DNA from: Acidobacteriota bacterium
GTDB lineage: Bacteria; Acidobacteriota; Terriglobia; Acidiferrales; UBA7541
Direction: 5' to 3'
DNA length: 64,000 bases
Assembly (NCBI GenBank): GCA_003223325.1
Contig: QHYS01000331.1
Location: forward strand, 1 to 64,000
The notes under the pieces were generated by a model, which saw only the letters and a program-made list of their open reading frames with translations, was not told where the DNA came from and searched no databases. Of the stretch, positions 43,583-53,376 are shown piece by piece. The first letter of the stretch is position 1; every line of letters starts with the position of its first letter. Both the position numbers and the translations under genes were made by a program.

Positions 43583-45166
43583 CTATGGGTTACGCCCGCG
43601 CCGCCCGCTTTCCCAATAAGGCCAGACCTCAATGGTTTTTAGTTGCGAGTCGAGTCCCGTCTTCTTCAGAAGGGCATCGATCTCACCCCGGGAGAGCCTT
43701 GCCCCGAGCGGCGTAGCAAATTCGGCCAGGCTGAAGGCGAGCACGCCTGCCACAGCGGCATTCAGTTTCAGGTCGAGCAGATCAACCTTGTCGTAGGTAT
43801 CCGAGGACGCATGGTAATTGGCGACGTAATTAGCCTCTTCCTGGTTTGCCATCAGGTTGGGGACACCCTCGAGCAGGAAGTCCAGGTTATCGGTGCCGAG
43901 AATGACATCCTCAGTGAAACGATTGACGCCCCACGAATTCACCGGAGCCAATGCCTGTTGGAGGACTTCGGATTGAAGGTCATGGCGCCCGCCCAGAGAG
44001 AACCCAGTAACACGGCCGCTTCCTTCATCGAAAATGATGGCCGCGTCGGTGCGGTCGAGTTCGTCGCGGTGCATTCGCACATAAGCCCAAGATCCCAGCA
44101 TGCCTTCCTCTTCGCCGCTGAACAGCACAAAGCGTATGGACCGCTTTGGCCGCAGACCGGTGAGATGAATATCACGAGCCGCCTCGATGACCAGGGCCGC
44201 ATTGCAGCCGTTGTCGAGGGCTCCGGTGCCTAGTTCAAAAGAGTCGAGGTGCGCCCCCAACACGATGAGTTCATTGGGCCGTTCCCTCCCTCGAATTTCC
44301 GCGACGACGTTTCGTTCTTCTGCCGGCCCGCCAATCCGATTCGGCAGTTCCAGTCGGACCCGAATTCGCTGTCCCGCAGCCAGCTCCCGCGCCAGCCGCT
44401 GGGCGTCTTCGCGAGCCACGATGGCCTGCGGCAGCTTCTCGACTGAGCCGTCCTGGCCCAAGCCGGTGAGGTGGCGGTAGAGAAGCATCCCTTCGCGGGT
44501 TCCCATCCAAAGGATGGCGCTTGCGCCCGCGGAAGTGGCGCGCTCGATGATTCCCGGATTGCGCGAGTATTCGGCGACGAGATCATTAAACACGCGGAGT
44601 ACATCAGTATGCACCAGCAGAATCGCTCCGCGAGCGGCAGTGCCCATGCGCACGAAATCTTCCTGAGTACCGCCGCCCGCATCGACGAGATCTCCTTCGA
44701 TTCCGCCTGGCGGCGTCGCCGGCGACCAGGCCACGGACACGGCGTGCACCGGAAAACCAGGCGGCGGGAGTATCTCGACGCGTGTCGCCCCTTCACTCCA
44801 GGTATGAGGAATCGTGAATTTCTCCGTATGTGCATCGTCAATGCCGGCGCCGCGGAAGCCGGCTAGGGCCCATTCCACCGCCTTCCCCATGGCAGGCGAA
44901 CCCGTAACGCGTCCGCCGATCTCGTCGGTTAGCCGCCGAAGATTTTCGACCAGTGGCGATGCGCCCAGGGCGTTGGCGATGATTTTCGGCGCCGCTTGCG
45001 CACAGGCAGATATCTCGCTTGCTGAACAGGCTTGCACGTTTGCCGCTGCCGCCTGGCGCATGCGTGCAAGCGGGTCTGGCTGCGGCGCAGAAATCTGCGC
45101 AGACGAGGATAGGGCGCCGACGAAGAAAGCTGCAAGAAAACCCAATAGGTCATTGCGTCCAAACAT
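43583..45166 (-). CDS. Exported M28 zinc peptidase (carboxypeptidase Q-like)
   Basis: A 527-residue protein with a signal peptide (LLGFLAAFFVGALSSSAQIS), a PA-domain insert (ARGAILLVHTDVLRVFNDLV) and the M28 core. The metal ligands are visible: His in LIVLGAHLDSFELG, Asp in GALDNGCNAALVIE, paired Glu in LFSGEEEGMLGS, Asp in IIFDEGSGR, and His in VANYHASSDTYDKVD. Aminopeptidase or dipeptidase activity in the periplasm is expected. Confidence 0.9.
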   Translation of the reverse strand: MFGRNDLLGFLAAFFVGALSSSAQISAPQPDPLARMRQAAAANVQACSASEISACAQAAPKIIANALGASPLVENLRRLTDEIGGRVTGSPAMGKAVEWALAGFRGAGIDDAHTEKFTIPHTWSEGATRVEILPPPGFPVHAVSVAWSPATPPGGIEGDLVDAGGGTQEDFVRMGTAARGAILLVHTDVLRVFNDLVAEYSRNPGIIERATSAGASAILWMGTREGMLLYRHLTGLGQDGSVEKLPQAIVAREDAQRLARELAAGQRIRVRLELPNRIGGPAEERNVVAEIRGRERPNELIVLGAHLDSFELGTGALDNGCNAALVIEAARDIHLTGLRPKRSIRFVLFSGEEEGMLGSWAYVRMHRDELDRTDAAIIFDEGSGRVTGFSLGGRHDLQSEVLQQALAPVNSWGVNRFTEDVILGTDNLDFLLEGVPNLMANQEEANYVANYHASSDTYDKVDLLDLKLNAAVAGVLAFSLAEFATPLGARLSRGEIDALLKKTGLDSQLKTIEVWPYWESGRRGRNP

Positions 45167-45239
45167 GTGTCACTCAGCACATCGCGAGCCGGTCCATCAC
45201 TAGTTGCCCATTATAGCCCAGTGCGGATCGCGGCCTTGA

Positions 45240-46118
45240 TCATGCGCGGCCGGGAGCCGAAAGCACTGAATCCGCGATCCGGGCGACTTGCGACATCTCG
45301 TTCACGTCGTGAACGCGCACAACATGCGCGCCGTTCAGGATCGCCGTGGTTACCGCTGCCGCGGTTCCCCATTCCCGCTTTTCCGCACCCCAGATTTGCC
45401 GCTTTCCACCGAGCGCCCAGCCGATGAACATCTTTCTCGAAGCGCCTACCACTAGGGGATAGCCCAGGCGAGCTAAGTCAGGCAGACGGGCGAGGACCTC
45501 GAAATTCTGCTCGTAGTTCTTGCCGAAGCCAATACCAGGATCCAGAAGAAGTTTCGATTCTGGAATGCCTGCTCGGCGCGCGCAAGCAATGGATGCACGC
45601 AAGCCTTGGACAATATCACGCAGGACGTCGCGCGCGAACGGCCCCTTGTGCATCGACCTGGGAGAGCCGCGCATGTGCATCAGAATTAAAGCGGCGCCTC
45701 GGCTCCTTACGAGGCCGGCGAGTTGCGGATCGGTTCGAAGGCCACTCACGTCATTGATGATTTCTACCCCGTTTCGCAGACCCACTTCGGCGACCGCGGC
45801 TTTCTGCGTATCGAGCGAAATGGGAATTCGCAATTTGCCCTGCAGACTCTCGAGTACCGGCAAAACACGCGCGCGCTCTTCTTCTGCGCTTATGGGATCA
45901 GCTCCGGGGCGCGTCGATTCTCCTCCTATATCGAGAATGTCTGCGCCCGCTTGCTCTAGTTCGAACGCTCGCTTTACCGCCAACTGCGCATCGGGATAAC
46001 GTCCACCGGCATAGAAGCTGTCTGGCGTAACATTGAGGATTCCCATGATCAGGGTGCGCTCGCCGAGCCGCAGCGTACGCGAAGGCAAACGCAAGCGGTA
46101 CCGCGAGCGCTTGAACAT
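45240..46118 (-). CDS. folP: Dihydropteroate synthase
   Basis: A 292-residue TIM-barrel enzyme joining p-aminobenzoate to the pterin pyrophosphate in folate synthesis, the sulfonamide target. Seen: MGILNVTPDSFYAGGRYPD, ILDIGGESTRPGADPI, ISLDTQKAAVAEVGLRNG, INDVSGLRTD, LDPGIGFGKNYEQN and VVGASRKMFIGWAL. Complete. It lies 35 bp after the VWA gene on the same strand. Confidence 0.96.
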   Translation of the reverse strand: MFKRSRYRLRLPSRTLRLGERTLIMGILNVTPDSFYAGGRYPDAQLAVKRAFELEQAGADILDIGGESTRPGADPISAEEERARVLPVLESLQGKLRIPISLDTQKAAVAEVGLRNGVEIINDVSGLRTDPQLAGLVRSRGAALILMHMRGSPRSMHKGPFARDVLRDIVQGLRASIACARRAGIPESKLLLDPGIGFGKNYEQNFEVLARLPDLARLGYPLVVGASRKMFIGWALGGKRQIWGAEKREWGTAAAVTTAILNGAHVVRVHDVNEMSQVARIADSVLSAPGRA

Positions 46119-46152
46119 AGGCGTCCATCCTAGATGGCTATCGATCGAGTTT

Positions 46153-47340
46153 CTACCGAGAGGAGGCAGAGACGTAGTATGTAGTCCGATACGTCATCTG
46201 GGAGTTCGGCGGGACCTGAGCATCCTGGCGCAACTCCACTCTCAGTTTACGCCAGCCGGGTTTCGCAACTCCCGCCGCAGGGTAATACCCCAGTGTGTAT
46301 TCCGCTTCCAGTTTCAAAGCGATGCTGCGATAGATCTTCGCGAGGCTGCCGACTTCGCGCAGAAAATACAATTCCCCACCGACCTGCCGCATGAGCTCGG
46401 CTAGATAGAGGGTGTAGAGCGGAACTCCCGAGCTTCGTGCGACAGCAGTCACGAGCGTCTGTTCCTTATGCGCAGACAGCCAATCATCGCTCATGGCCTT
46501 CGGCCGCAGCTCGGTGGAAATAACGTACAGCTCGATACCGCTCGCGGCGATTCCGCGCGCCACATCCTGAAATGCAAGCGGGCTGTTGGCGCCCGCTGAC
46601 GGCAGCATACTTACCGGATTCCAGGTTAGTCCGAGCTCGCTATCCTGACCATCGGTAAGAAGAACCATAGCTTTGCGGCCCGCGCGCCCGCTAAAAAGCC
46701 CAACAGCGGAAAGATAAACAGCCTGGTAGATGAAGGATTGGGAAGAATTCGCTACCTGTGCGAGTTCCGGCGAGGTGAGCGCAGCCTGGAGCAAGTTGCG
46801 ATCGCGAGAAAAGGGCAACAGCAGGTGTGTTTCGCCCGCAAAGGCCACAACGCCCACCTGGTCTTCGGACTCGAGCGACTTTGCCAGAGATTGAGCGACG
46901 CTGCGCATCGAGCCGAGTTCGCGATAAATGCTGGGGCTGGCGTCGATCACCAAAGCAATGCTCGCGGGCGTCGTTGCCGCGTCGAAAGAAGCCACTCTCT
47001 GCTCGGCGCCATCTTCCCACACACGGAAATCGTCTTGTGCGAGGCCCCGTACGCGTGTGCCGTCCGGCGCGGTGACGGTGCACTGTATTTCGACCAGCGC
47101 CACCCGCGAGCGAATCACGGGCGCGACGATGAGGGACGCAGCTTCGGATTCTCTAGATGGATATGCCTGCAACTCGCCCGTTGAGGAATCGCGTGAGAAC
47201 GGGATCTCCTGTTCTAGTATGCGCGGTCGGGGCAGCTTCGGCTTCTGCGCTGGGGCCACAAGGGGTCCAACGAACACGAAAACAAAAACTGGCGCCCGAA
47301 AAAGTCCCACTCGACAAGAGGATTTAGCAAGCTGTTTCAT
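46153..47340 (-). CDS. Exported VWA-domain protein
   Basis: A 395-residue protein with a signal peptide (LFRAPVFVFVFVGPLVAPAQ), a beta-rich front domain (RVRGLAQDDFRVWEDGAEQR), and a von Willebrand A domain whose metal site reads ALVIDASPSIYRELGSM (DxSxS) with a later LLTDGQDSELG. The end, TLGYYPAAGVAKPGWRKLRV, is typical of acidobacterial VWFA-related secreted proteins. ATG 47340 starts at the signal peptide. Probably an adhesion or scaffold role. Confidence 0.82.
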   Translation of the reverse strand: MKQLAKSSCRVGLFRAPVFVFVFVGPLVAPAQKPKLPRPRILEQEIPFSRDSSTGELQAYPSRESEAASLIVAPVIRSRVALVEIQCTVTAPDGTRVRGLAQDDFRVWEDGAEQRVASFDAATTPASIALVIDASPSIYRELGSMRSVAQSLAKSLESEDQVGVVAFAGETHLLLPFSRDRNLLQAALTSPELAQVANSSQSFIYQAVYLSAVGLFSGRAGRKAMVLLTDGQDSELGLTWNPVSMLPSAGANSPLAFQDVARGIAASGIELYVISTELRPKAMSDDWLSAHKEQTLVTAVARSSGVPLYTLYLAELMRQVGGELYFLREVGSLAKIYRSIALKLEAEYTLGYYPAAGVAKPGWRKLRVELRQDAQVPPNSQMTYRTTYYVSASSR

Positions 47341-47390
47341 CGAAGATAGTGCAACGAAGATTTCAACCCGGGACAATTTAGAAGGAAGGA

Positions 47391-47696
47391 TTACTCGAGA
47401 TCAAAGTCCCGGACGGGCTTTTCTGCCGGCCCCTCGCGGGCCTTCTTAAGTCCTTCCTCGAACTTGCGCGCGAGAACGTCTTCTTTCTTGTTTTCAGCCT
47501 CCCACGATTCGCGAAACTTATCCTCGCGGCGCCGCGCTTGCTCCGCCAGAATTCTGGCCGCGTCAGAAATATCCACATCGGGCGCGGTCTTGGGTGGTGG
47601 GGTATGAGAAAGCACTGCGGCGAGCTCAGAATCAATCACCAGCTTCGACTGACAGCATGGGCAGACGACTTCAATCGGTGTCGACTTCTTCGCCAT
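47391..47696 (-). CDS. Small zinc-ribbon-like protein (101 aa)
   Basis: It begins with MAKKSTPIEVVCPCCQSKLV, half a zinc ribbon, followed by a long charged helix (ARILAEQARRREDKFRESWE) and a tail ending RDFDLE. No known function; such Cys-pair plus helix proteins are often nucleic-acid or ribosome associated, which is only a guess. It leads the VWA-folP transcript. Confidence 0.6.
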   Translation of the reverse strand: MAKKSTPIEVVCPCCQSKLVIDSELAAVLSHTPPPKTAPDVDISDAARILAEQARRREDKFRESWEAENKKEDVLARKFEEGLKKAREGPAEKPVRDFDLE

Positions 47697-47757
47697 GCGC
47701 CCATTGTACGCCTTCTGCGCCCGTTTGCATGAGGGCCCCGCAGGATGCCAAGCGGCA

Positions 47758-48063
47758 TTAGGGAAGTGGTCTCCCTTTAAGGGAGTTATCCGGGGATACC
47801 GTCACGTCAGACTTCTTCCGCCAGTGAAAATAAAAAGGAACTCCAAGCAGGATGATGCCAAGGCCAATGGAAAACCGCACTGGGCGGTAGAGCCAAAGGT
47901 TAACGGTCATGGCCAGCGCACAGCAAAGAAAAGAATCGGTATCCAAGGGTATCCCCAAATAGGATACGGGCGAGGAAGTGTCGGCTCGATTCTTCGCAGT
48001 CGGATAAGCGCGACCAGGGAAGAAAATCCATAGCGCGAAGAAAAAATCGTTGCGACCGGTCAT
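47758..48063 (-). pseudogene. C-terminal remnant of an APC-family amino acid permease
   Basis: Read with one frame change near 47,905-47,915, this stretch gives the last ~90 residues of an APC-superfamily transporter: SSLVALIRLRRIEPTLPRPY, PIWGYPWIPILFF, then LAMTVNLWLYRPVRFSIGLG and IILLGVPFYFHWRKKS with the final helix. The rest of the gene, some 350 codons, is absent. It is a relic with no function. Confidence 0.75.
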
Positions 48064-48187
48064 CCGGTCCCAGCTGACGAGCAGGACACGCCCGCTGGCA
48101 AGTTACGCCAGGACCGCCTGCTTCACCGAGCCGCTACTGGAAAATCAGTACCGAGTTACAACAGGCAGAGGAGCTTGGCGCCCGACC

Positions 48188-49635
48188 CTACTCCGACTCG
48201 GATAGAAACATCAACTGCCCAGCGCGTTGAATTTGCAGAATCACTGGCGCCCCGGCGGGAACCACCTTCAAGGCGGTTCGCAAGCGGTCGAGCGTCGTCA
48301 TGGGCTGGCCGTTCAGCGTGCGGAGCACATCTCCTGTGACTAAGGAGGTTTCGATGGTTGCCTGGGCCGATCGGGCAGCGACAATGATCCCGAAGGGATC
48401 CCTGAGGCCACTCATCATCAAGGCAACTCTGTTGTCAATCTCAAGCCCCACAATACCCAACTCCGGCACGAGATTCTTCTCCGGGTCGAGCAGTGCGGAT
48501 AAGTCATCCATCTGATGTTTCGGCCACACGACGGGAATATCCAACTCTACTTGAGTTTTCCCTCGCAGCACAGAAAGATGTACGGCTCGGCCTTCCTCCA
48601 ACGTCAAAAAAATAAACGACACGCGGGGCAAATTTTCCGCGGATTCCCGTTCACAGATAAGAGAATATCCCCCACCCTCAGTCCCGCTGCGAGAGCAGGT
48701 CCCCCAGGCAGGACATCGGAATCGATTACGCAGCAATCTCGCGCCAGTCCCAATCCCGTGGCCATCTGCGGTGTGAGAGTCTGAATAAAGATGCCCATCT
48801 CCGATTTATGAAGGTGGCCGTATTTCCGCAGTTGCTGGTAAGCCAAATCCACGATTACGCTGGGGATCGCAAAGCCCAGACCCTCATTGCCTCCCGACTG
48901 GCTCAGGATGAAGGTACTCAATCCCACTACTTCGCCCTTTGCGTTCACTAGGGGTCCACCTGAGTTCCCGGGGTTGATCGGTGCGTCGGTCTGGATATAA
49001 AGCATGAACGCGTCAGGATCTGTTTGGCGCGCCACAGCGGACACGATGCCATGCGTCACAGAGTTCCGCAGCCCTTGCGGGCTACCAAACGCAAACACGG
49101 TTTCGCCCTGCCGAAGGTCTCTATATTTCGCCAGGGTTAACGGTAGTTTGAGGCCGTCTATCTTCAAAAGCGCAAGATCGGCTTCTGGGGCGACTCCGAT
49201 GATTCTCGCCGGCACCATGTTGGTTTTTACCGAGATCGCCGCGGCAATGGAGTCATCGGTTTCCATAGGGGGGACTACCACTTGGACCCGCCGCGCGGAT
49301 TTTACTACGTGCGCATTTGTCATGATGTAACCGTTCGAATCAATGACAAACCCCGACCCGATCACACTCTGACGCCCGATCACAATGCCCGCAGCGCCCT
49401 GATCGCCACCCTCCGCGGGACCGTAGGCTGTCACCTGAAGTTGCACCACGCTTGGTGAGACCTTCTTGATCAGAGCCTCCATCGCTTCGTCGATCTCGTT
49501 CATCCTTCTCAAGGCGTCGCTCGGAGCCTGTTGGGCGACAGCTGGAACTCCGAAAAAGAAATAAGCGGAACAGCGCAAAAGAGTCCTTAGGAGTCTGCGG
49601 CTAATGCTTCTGCGAACCGAGTGAGAAGCGGCCAT
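48188..49635 (-). pseudogene. HtrA/DegP-type serine protease, frameshifted
   Basis: The first frame (49635 down to ~48,650) has a signal-like N-terminus and a complete trypsin-like domain with the triad: His in IMTNAHVVKSARR, Asp in PEADLALLKIDGL, Ser in PINPGNSGGPLVNAKG. A PDZ domain begins (AAGLRVGDILLSVNGNP). The second frame continues ENLPRVSFIFLTLEEGRAVH and holds a second PDZ-like domain (VTGDVLRTLNGQPMTTLDRL), ending at 48188. The break near 48,650 equals one lost base beside a run of four A. Protease activity could survive without the C-terminal PDZ. Confidence 0.85.
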
Positions 49636-50021
49636 GACGATTACCCCCCTGAAGCTGCGGCATAACAGATTGGTCTGACGTATTGATAGTAAGATGGTTT
49701 CCTTGTTGATACTCCGTGTTTGTTAGATGCTGCTTTGGTGGGTAAGTCGTTCCTCCTTATCGCGCGCGTTAAGTTTAACTTTCCTCGCTGACTCGACCAT
49801 TGGCCTCCAATGATGTTTCGGCAGTCCTAATTTAATTTGGGTAACTACGATCCGGGGTCCGGCCACGCATTCCAAGAAGCAACTGAAACTTTCATCTTCA
49901 CGGCTGATTAACGCTGCGGTGCTGTAGCTATCGGAGTCCTTCGGCGTGAGGCTTGACAACTTGCCAGAGAACTTAGTAGGAAGAGGGGCCAGTAACAGTT
50001 CGTCCTAATGAGGAGTATCCC
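49636..50021. other. Intergenic region
   Basis: A 386-bp gap between the htrA gene and the DUF6152-like pair. A short minus-strand frame (49723-49959) has no recognised features and no good ribosome site. No clear hairpin or repeat other than the leader repeat at the right end. Confidence 0.4.
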
Positions 50022-50453
50022 ATGAAAATTAGGCCAGTAGCGTGTTTTGGCTTGGTTGTGGCCGTTCTCGCAGCAGGCGTCCCGCTGCTGTTCGCACATC
50101 ACGGGAGTGCAGCGTACGACATGACCAAGGAAGTCGTTTTGAAGCAAGCAATGGTGACTAAAGTCTTGTGGGCTAATCCTCACACTCTTCTCATGTTGGA
50201 CGTGAAGGATGACCAAGGGAACGCCCAACATTGGGCTGGAGAAACTGGCAGTCTCAATTCGCTTTACCTTGCGGGCTGGACCAGGAATTCAGTGGCGCCT
50301 GGGGACATGATCACGGTTTACATATATAGAGCCAAAGCTAGCGCGAAGGTCGGGATTGTGACTAAGGTCGTCCTCGCCGATGGCTCGGCGCTCTACGGTC
50401 CCTTCGGCCGACAACAGGTTGACGGCCAATTTGTGGCCCCATCCAAAAAATAA
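50022..50453 (+). CDS. DUF6152-like exported protein
   Basis: A 143-residue protein with a signal peptide (CFGLVVAVLAAGVPLLFAHH) followed immediately by HHGSAAYDMTKEVVLKQAMV and VLWANPHTLLMLDVKDDQGN, then WAGETGSLNSLYLAGWTRNS. This matches my memory of the DUF6152 family, abundant in acidobacteria, of unknown function. The conserved HHG at the mature N-terminus could bind metal. An AGGAG site precedes the ATG. It lies 11 bp before the next gene, with which it shares leader sequence. Confidence 0.75.
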   Translation: MKIRPVACFGLVVAVLAAGVPLLFAHHGSAAYDMTKEVVLKQAMVTKVLWANPHTLLMLDVKDDQGNAQHWAGETGSLNSLYLAGWTRNSVAPGDMITVYIYRAKASAKVGIVTKVVLADGSALYGPFGRQQVDGQFVAPSKK

Positions 50454-50464
50454 GGAGTGTCCCA

Positions 50465-51313
50465 ATGAAAATCAGGCCTGTAGCGTACTTTGCCTTGATT
50501 GTGGGCGTCTTGGTTCTTTCTTCGGTGGCAGTGGCCCAAGACGAACAGCGGCGGCAAAACGATCCGAGCCAGAGTATCCCCGCCAGCAGGTTTGCAATAT
50601 TAAGCAAAAGTCTTGGCACGGGCGGACCTGCTCCTAAGCACGATGTTATCGGCGTCTGGGCTGGGCCTCTGGAGGCCGAAAGAGGCGAAGTGCCGGCGAT
50701 GACTCCGCTCGGGCAAAAGCTCTTCAGCATGAATAAGACTGAGAAGAAAGACGGCTGGGCGAACTCTAACGATCCATGGAAAACCTGTGATCCTTTTGGT
50801 GTTCCGCGCATCGCGGTCAATGAAATCAGAGGCGTCTCGTTCGCTCAGATGCCCAATAAGATCGTCGTATTGCACCAGTACAATAGGGTATGGCGCGAAG
50901 TGTGGACGGACGGCCGAGCGCTTCCCAAGAACGTGGGCATGAAGGGCGGACCCGATGCCAAGTGGTACGGATATTCGGTGGGGCACTGGGATGGAGACAA
51001 CACGCTCGTGATCGATACAACCGGCAGCGACGATTCGGAATGGCTCGATTCTCGCGGGTATCCGCACAGCGTGCAAGGCATTTTCGAAGAACGCTATACG
51101 CGCGCGGACCATAACCATTTAGAGATGACCGTGACGGTGGATGATCCGAAGATCTATACGAAGCCTTTTGTGCTAGGGACGAGCAAATTCGTTTGGGTTC
51201 CCAACCAGGAATCGGAAGAACAGATCTGCGTCCCGTCGGAGGCCATCTCGTACGTGAACATTATCAGCATCCCCGTCGCGGGTGAAAAAGAAAAGAAGAC
51301 TAATAAACAGTAG
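50465..51313 (+). CDS. Exported protein paired with DUF6152
   Basis: A 282-residue protein with a signal peptide (YFALIVGVLVLSSVAVAQDE) and a globular domain (DPWKTCDPFGVPRIAVNEIR, IVVLHQYNRVWREVWTDGRA, GYSVGHWDGDNTLVIDTTGS, HLEMTVTVDDPKIYTKPFVL). This type is commonly multiplied in acidobacterial genomes; function unknown. Its first seven codons and ribosome site copy those of the preceding gene, so the leader was duplicated. The Trp/Asp-rich strands suggest a lipocalin-like or beta-sandwich binding fold. Confidence 0.7.
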   Translation: MKIRPVAYFALIVGVLVLSSVAVAQDEQRRQNDPSQSIPASRFAILSKSLGTGGPAPKHDVIGVWAGPLEAERGEVPAMTPLGQKLFSMNKTEKKDGWANSNDPWKTCDPFGVPRIAVNEIRGVSFAQMPNKIVVLHQYNRVWREVWTDGRALPKNVGMKGGPDAKWYGYSVGHWDGDNTLVIDTTGSDDSEWLDSRGYPHSVQGIFEERYTRADHNHLEMTVTVDDPKIYTKPFVLGTSKFVWVPNQESEEQICVPSEAISYVNIISIPVAGEKEKKTNKQ

Positions 51314-51390
51314 TACAACTGCCTGGCGTCGTGCGCATTTGACGCCGGAGGCGCCCACAGAAGATTGATTGGATGGATTACTGGCTCTGT

Positions 51391-53325
51391 CTAGCCCTTG
51401 CTGAAACCGGGAGCAGGACGAAGCTCGGGCCGAGGAGCCGGTTTAGGTTCGACGCCCGGATGCGGTTGTGTAGGCGGCACCGACGCAGCCGGCTTGATTT
51501 TCTCCGGCAGTGGTTTGCCGTCGATCAGCAGTCTCAACTCGGCCGCGTCCAGGACTTCGCGGTCGAGCAGTGCTTGGGCGATGCGTTCGAGCACCTCTTT
51601 GTTGCCATCGAGGATATGCCGCGCGGTATCGTAGGCCTGCGTCACGATCTTACGAACCTCGGCATCGATGTGAATCGCTGTGTCTTCGGAATAATCGCGG
51701 TGCTGTGCAATCTCGCGGCCGAGGAAGATAGCTTCCTCTTTCTTCCCGAAGGCCAGCGGTCCGAGTTCGCTCATGCCCCAATCGCACACCATCTTCCGGG
51801 CGATATCCGTCGCTCGCTCGATGTCATTCCCCGCACCCGTCGTGATATGGCCAAGGAAAATCTCTTCAGCCGAGCGGCCGCCCATCAACACAGTGAGAGT
51901 ACCGATCAGGTAGTCCTTCGTGTACGTGTGCTTGTCGTCGATGGGAAGCTGCATGGTCAAGCCCAGCGCCATGCCGCGCGGAATGATCGTGACTTTGTGC
52001 AGCGGATCGGCCCCCGGGGTCATGGCCGCCACGAGCGCATGTCCAGCTTCGTGATAAGCGGTATTCCGCTTCTCTTCTTCCGAGAGAATCATGGACTTGC
52101 GTTCCACGCCCATCAAAACTTTGTCCTTGGACATTTCGAAATCGGCCATGGTGACGACTTTACGATTTTGCCGCGCCGCCCAAAGCGCCGCTTCGTTCAC
52201 CAGGTTGGCAAGATCAGCCCCGGAAAATCCTGGCGTGCCGCGCGAGATCACCGAGAGATCTACATCGTCGGCGATGGGAACCTTGCGCGTATGCACGCGA
52301 AGGATTTCCTCGCGTCCTTTGATGTCCGGCCGAGGCACCACCACGCGACGGTCGAACCGGCCGGGGCGCAAGAGCGCCGGGTCCAGCACATCCGGGCGGT
52401 TGGTGGCAGCGATTAGAATCACTCCCTCATTAGACTCGAAGCCATCCATCTCCACCAGCAAGGCATTCAATGTCTGCTCGCGCTCATCGTGACCGCCGCC
52501 CAAGCCCGCGCCGCGGTGGCGGCCAACCGCATCTATTTCATCGGTGAAAATGATGCAAGGCGCGTTCTTCTTGCCCTGCTCAAAGAGATCGCGCACGCGG
52601 CTCGCCCCCACGCCCACGAACATCTCCACGAAATCGGATCCGGAAATGGAGAAAAAGGGAACGTTGGCCTCGCCGGCAATCGCACGTGCCAGCAGGGTTT
52701 TGCCCGTTCCGGGAGGTCCCACCAGCAGAACGCCTTTGGGAATGCGCCCGCCCAGCTTTTGGAACTTTTGCGGATCCTTCAGGAATTCTATGATTTCCTG
52801 CAGCTCTTCCTTGGCCTCGTCGATCCCGGCCACGTCCTTGAATGTGGCCTTCTTCTGCTGCGCAGTCAGCAAACGAGCGCGCGACTTGCCGAAGCTCAGC
52901 GCTTTATTACCGCCCGCTTGCATCTGCCGCATCATCACGATCCAGAAGCCCACCAGCAGGAACAAAGGCGCCGCAGTAAGCAGGAAGTTGATCCAGTCGG
53001 CGCGGGTAACCTCTTTTACGTTAATGAGAACACCCTTATCGCGCAGCTCTTTGGTGAGATCGGGCGCCGCTTCCTTGAAAAGAGTTACGCGGAATTTCTT
53101 GGCTGGCTCGCGCCACTCGCCTTCGATTTCATAGCTGTTCGGGGAAAGATAGAGCGTGACTTCCTTAACATTCCCGCGGTCCGCCTGGCTCATGAACTCG
53201 CTGTAGCTGGGCTCCTCCTGGCGGGCGGACTGGCCGCTGGCCGACACCATGCGCCAAAGGACGACGCACAGCAAGATGATGAACATCCAGAAGAGTATGG
53301 TCTTTGCGGTCGAACTCGAATTCAC
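51391..53325 (-). CDS. ftsH: ATP-dependent zinc metalloprotease FtsH
   Basis: A 644-residue inner-membrane AAA protease for quality control. Two helices ([18 protein letters not shown] and [19 protein letters not shown]) flank a periplasmic domain. The AAA part has Walker A GPPGTGKT (203-210) and Walker B IIFTDEID; the usual Ile before DEID is Thr. The SRH is [20 protein letters not shown], and the zinc site [13 protein letters not shown]. The tail is Pro-rich. It follows hpt by 51 bp, keeping the common tilS-hpt-ftsH order. Confidence 0.96.
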   Translation of the reverse strand: MNSSSTAKTILFWMFIILLCVVLWRMVSASGQSARQEEPSYSEFMSQADRGNVKEVTLYLSPNSYEIEGEWREPAKKFRVTLFKEAAPDLTKELRDKGVLINVKEVTRADWINFLLTAAPLFLLVGFWIVMMRQMQAGGNKALSFGKSRARLLTAQQKKATFKDVAGIDEAKEELQEIIEFLKDPQKFQKLGGRIPKGVLLVGPPGTGKTLLARAIAGEANVPFFSISGSDFVEMFVGVGASRVRDLFEQGKKNAPCIIFTDEIDAVGRHRGAGLGGGHDEREQTLNALLVEMDGFESNEGVILIAATNRPDVLDPALLRPGRFDRRVVVPRPDIKGREEILRVHTRKVPIADDVDLSVISRGTPGFSGADLANLVNEAALWAARQNRKVVTMADFEMSKDKVLMGVERKSMILSEEEKRNTAYHEAGHALVAAMTPGADPLHKVTIIPRGMALGLTMQLPIDDKHTYTKDYLIGTLTVLMGGRSAEEIFLGHITTGAGNDIERATDIARKMVCDWGMSELGPLAFGKKEEAIFLGREIAQHRDYSEDTAIHIDAEVRKIVTQAYDTARHILDGNKEVLERIAQALLDREVLDAAELRLLIDGKPLPEKIKPAASVPPTQPHPGVEPKPAPRPELRPAPGFSKG

Positions 53326-53376
53326 GCTTTACCTCTTTCTTTTCCCGGGTCGCTGGCTACCCGGCCAACCCAGTTC

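Noticed and set aside
49723-50231. Minus-strand frames overlapping the first DUF6152-like gene
   Set aside because: They are antisense to a signal-peptide-bearing gene with a good ribosome site and show no features of their own.
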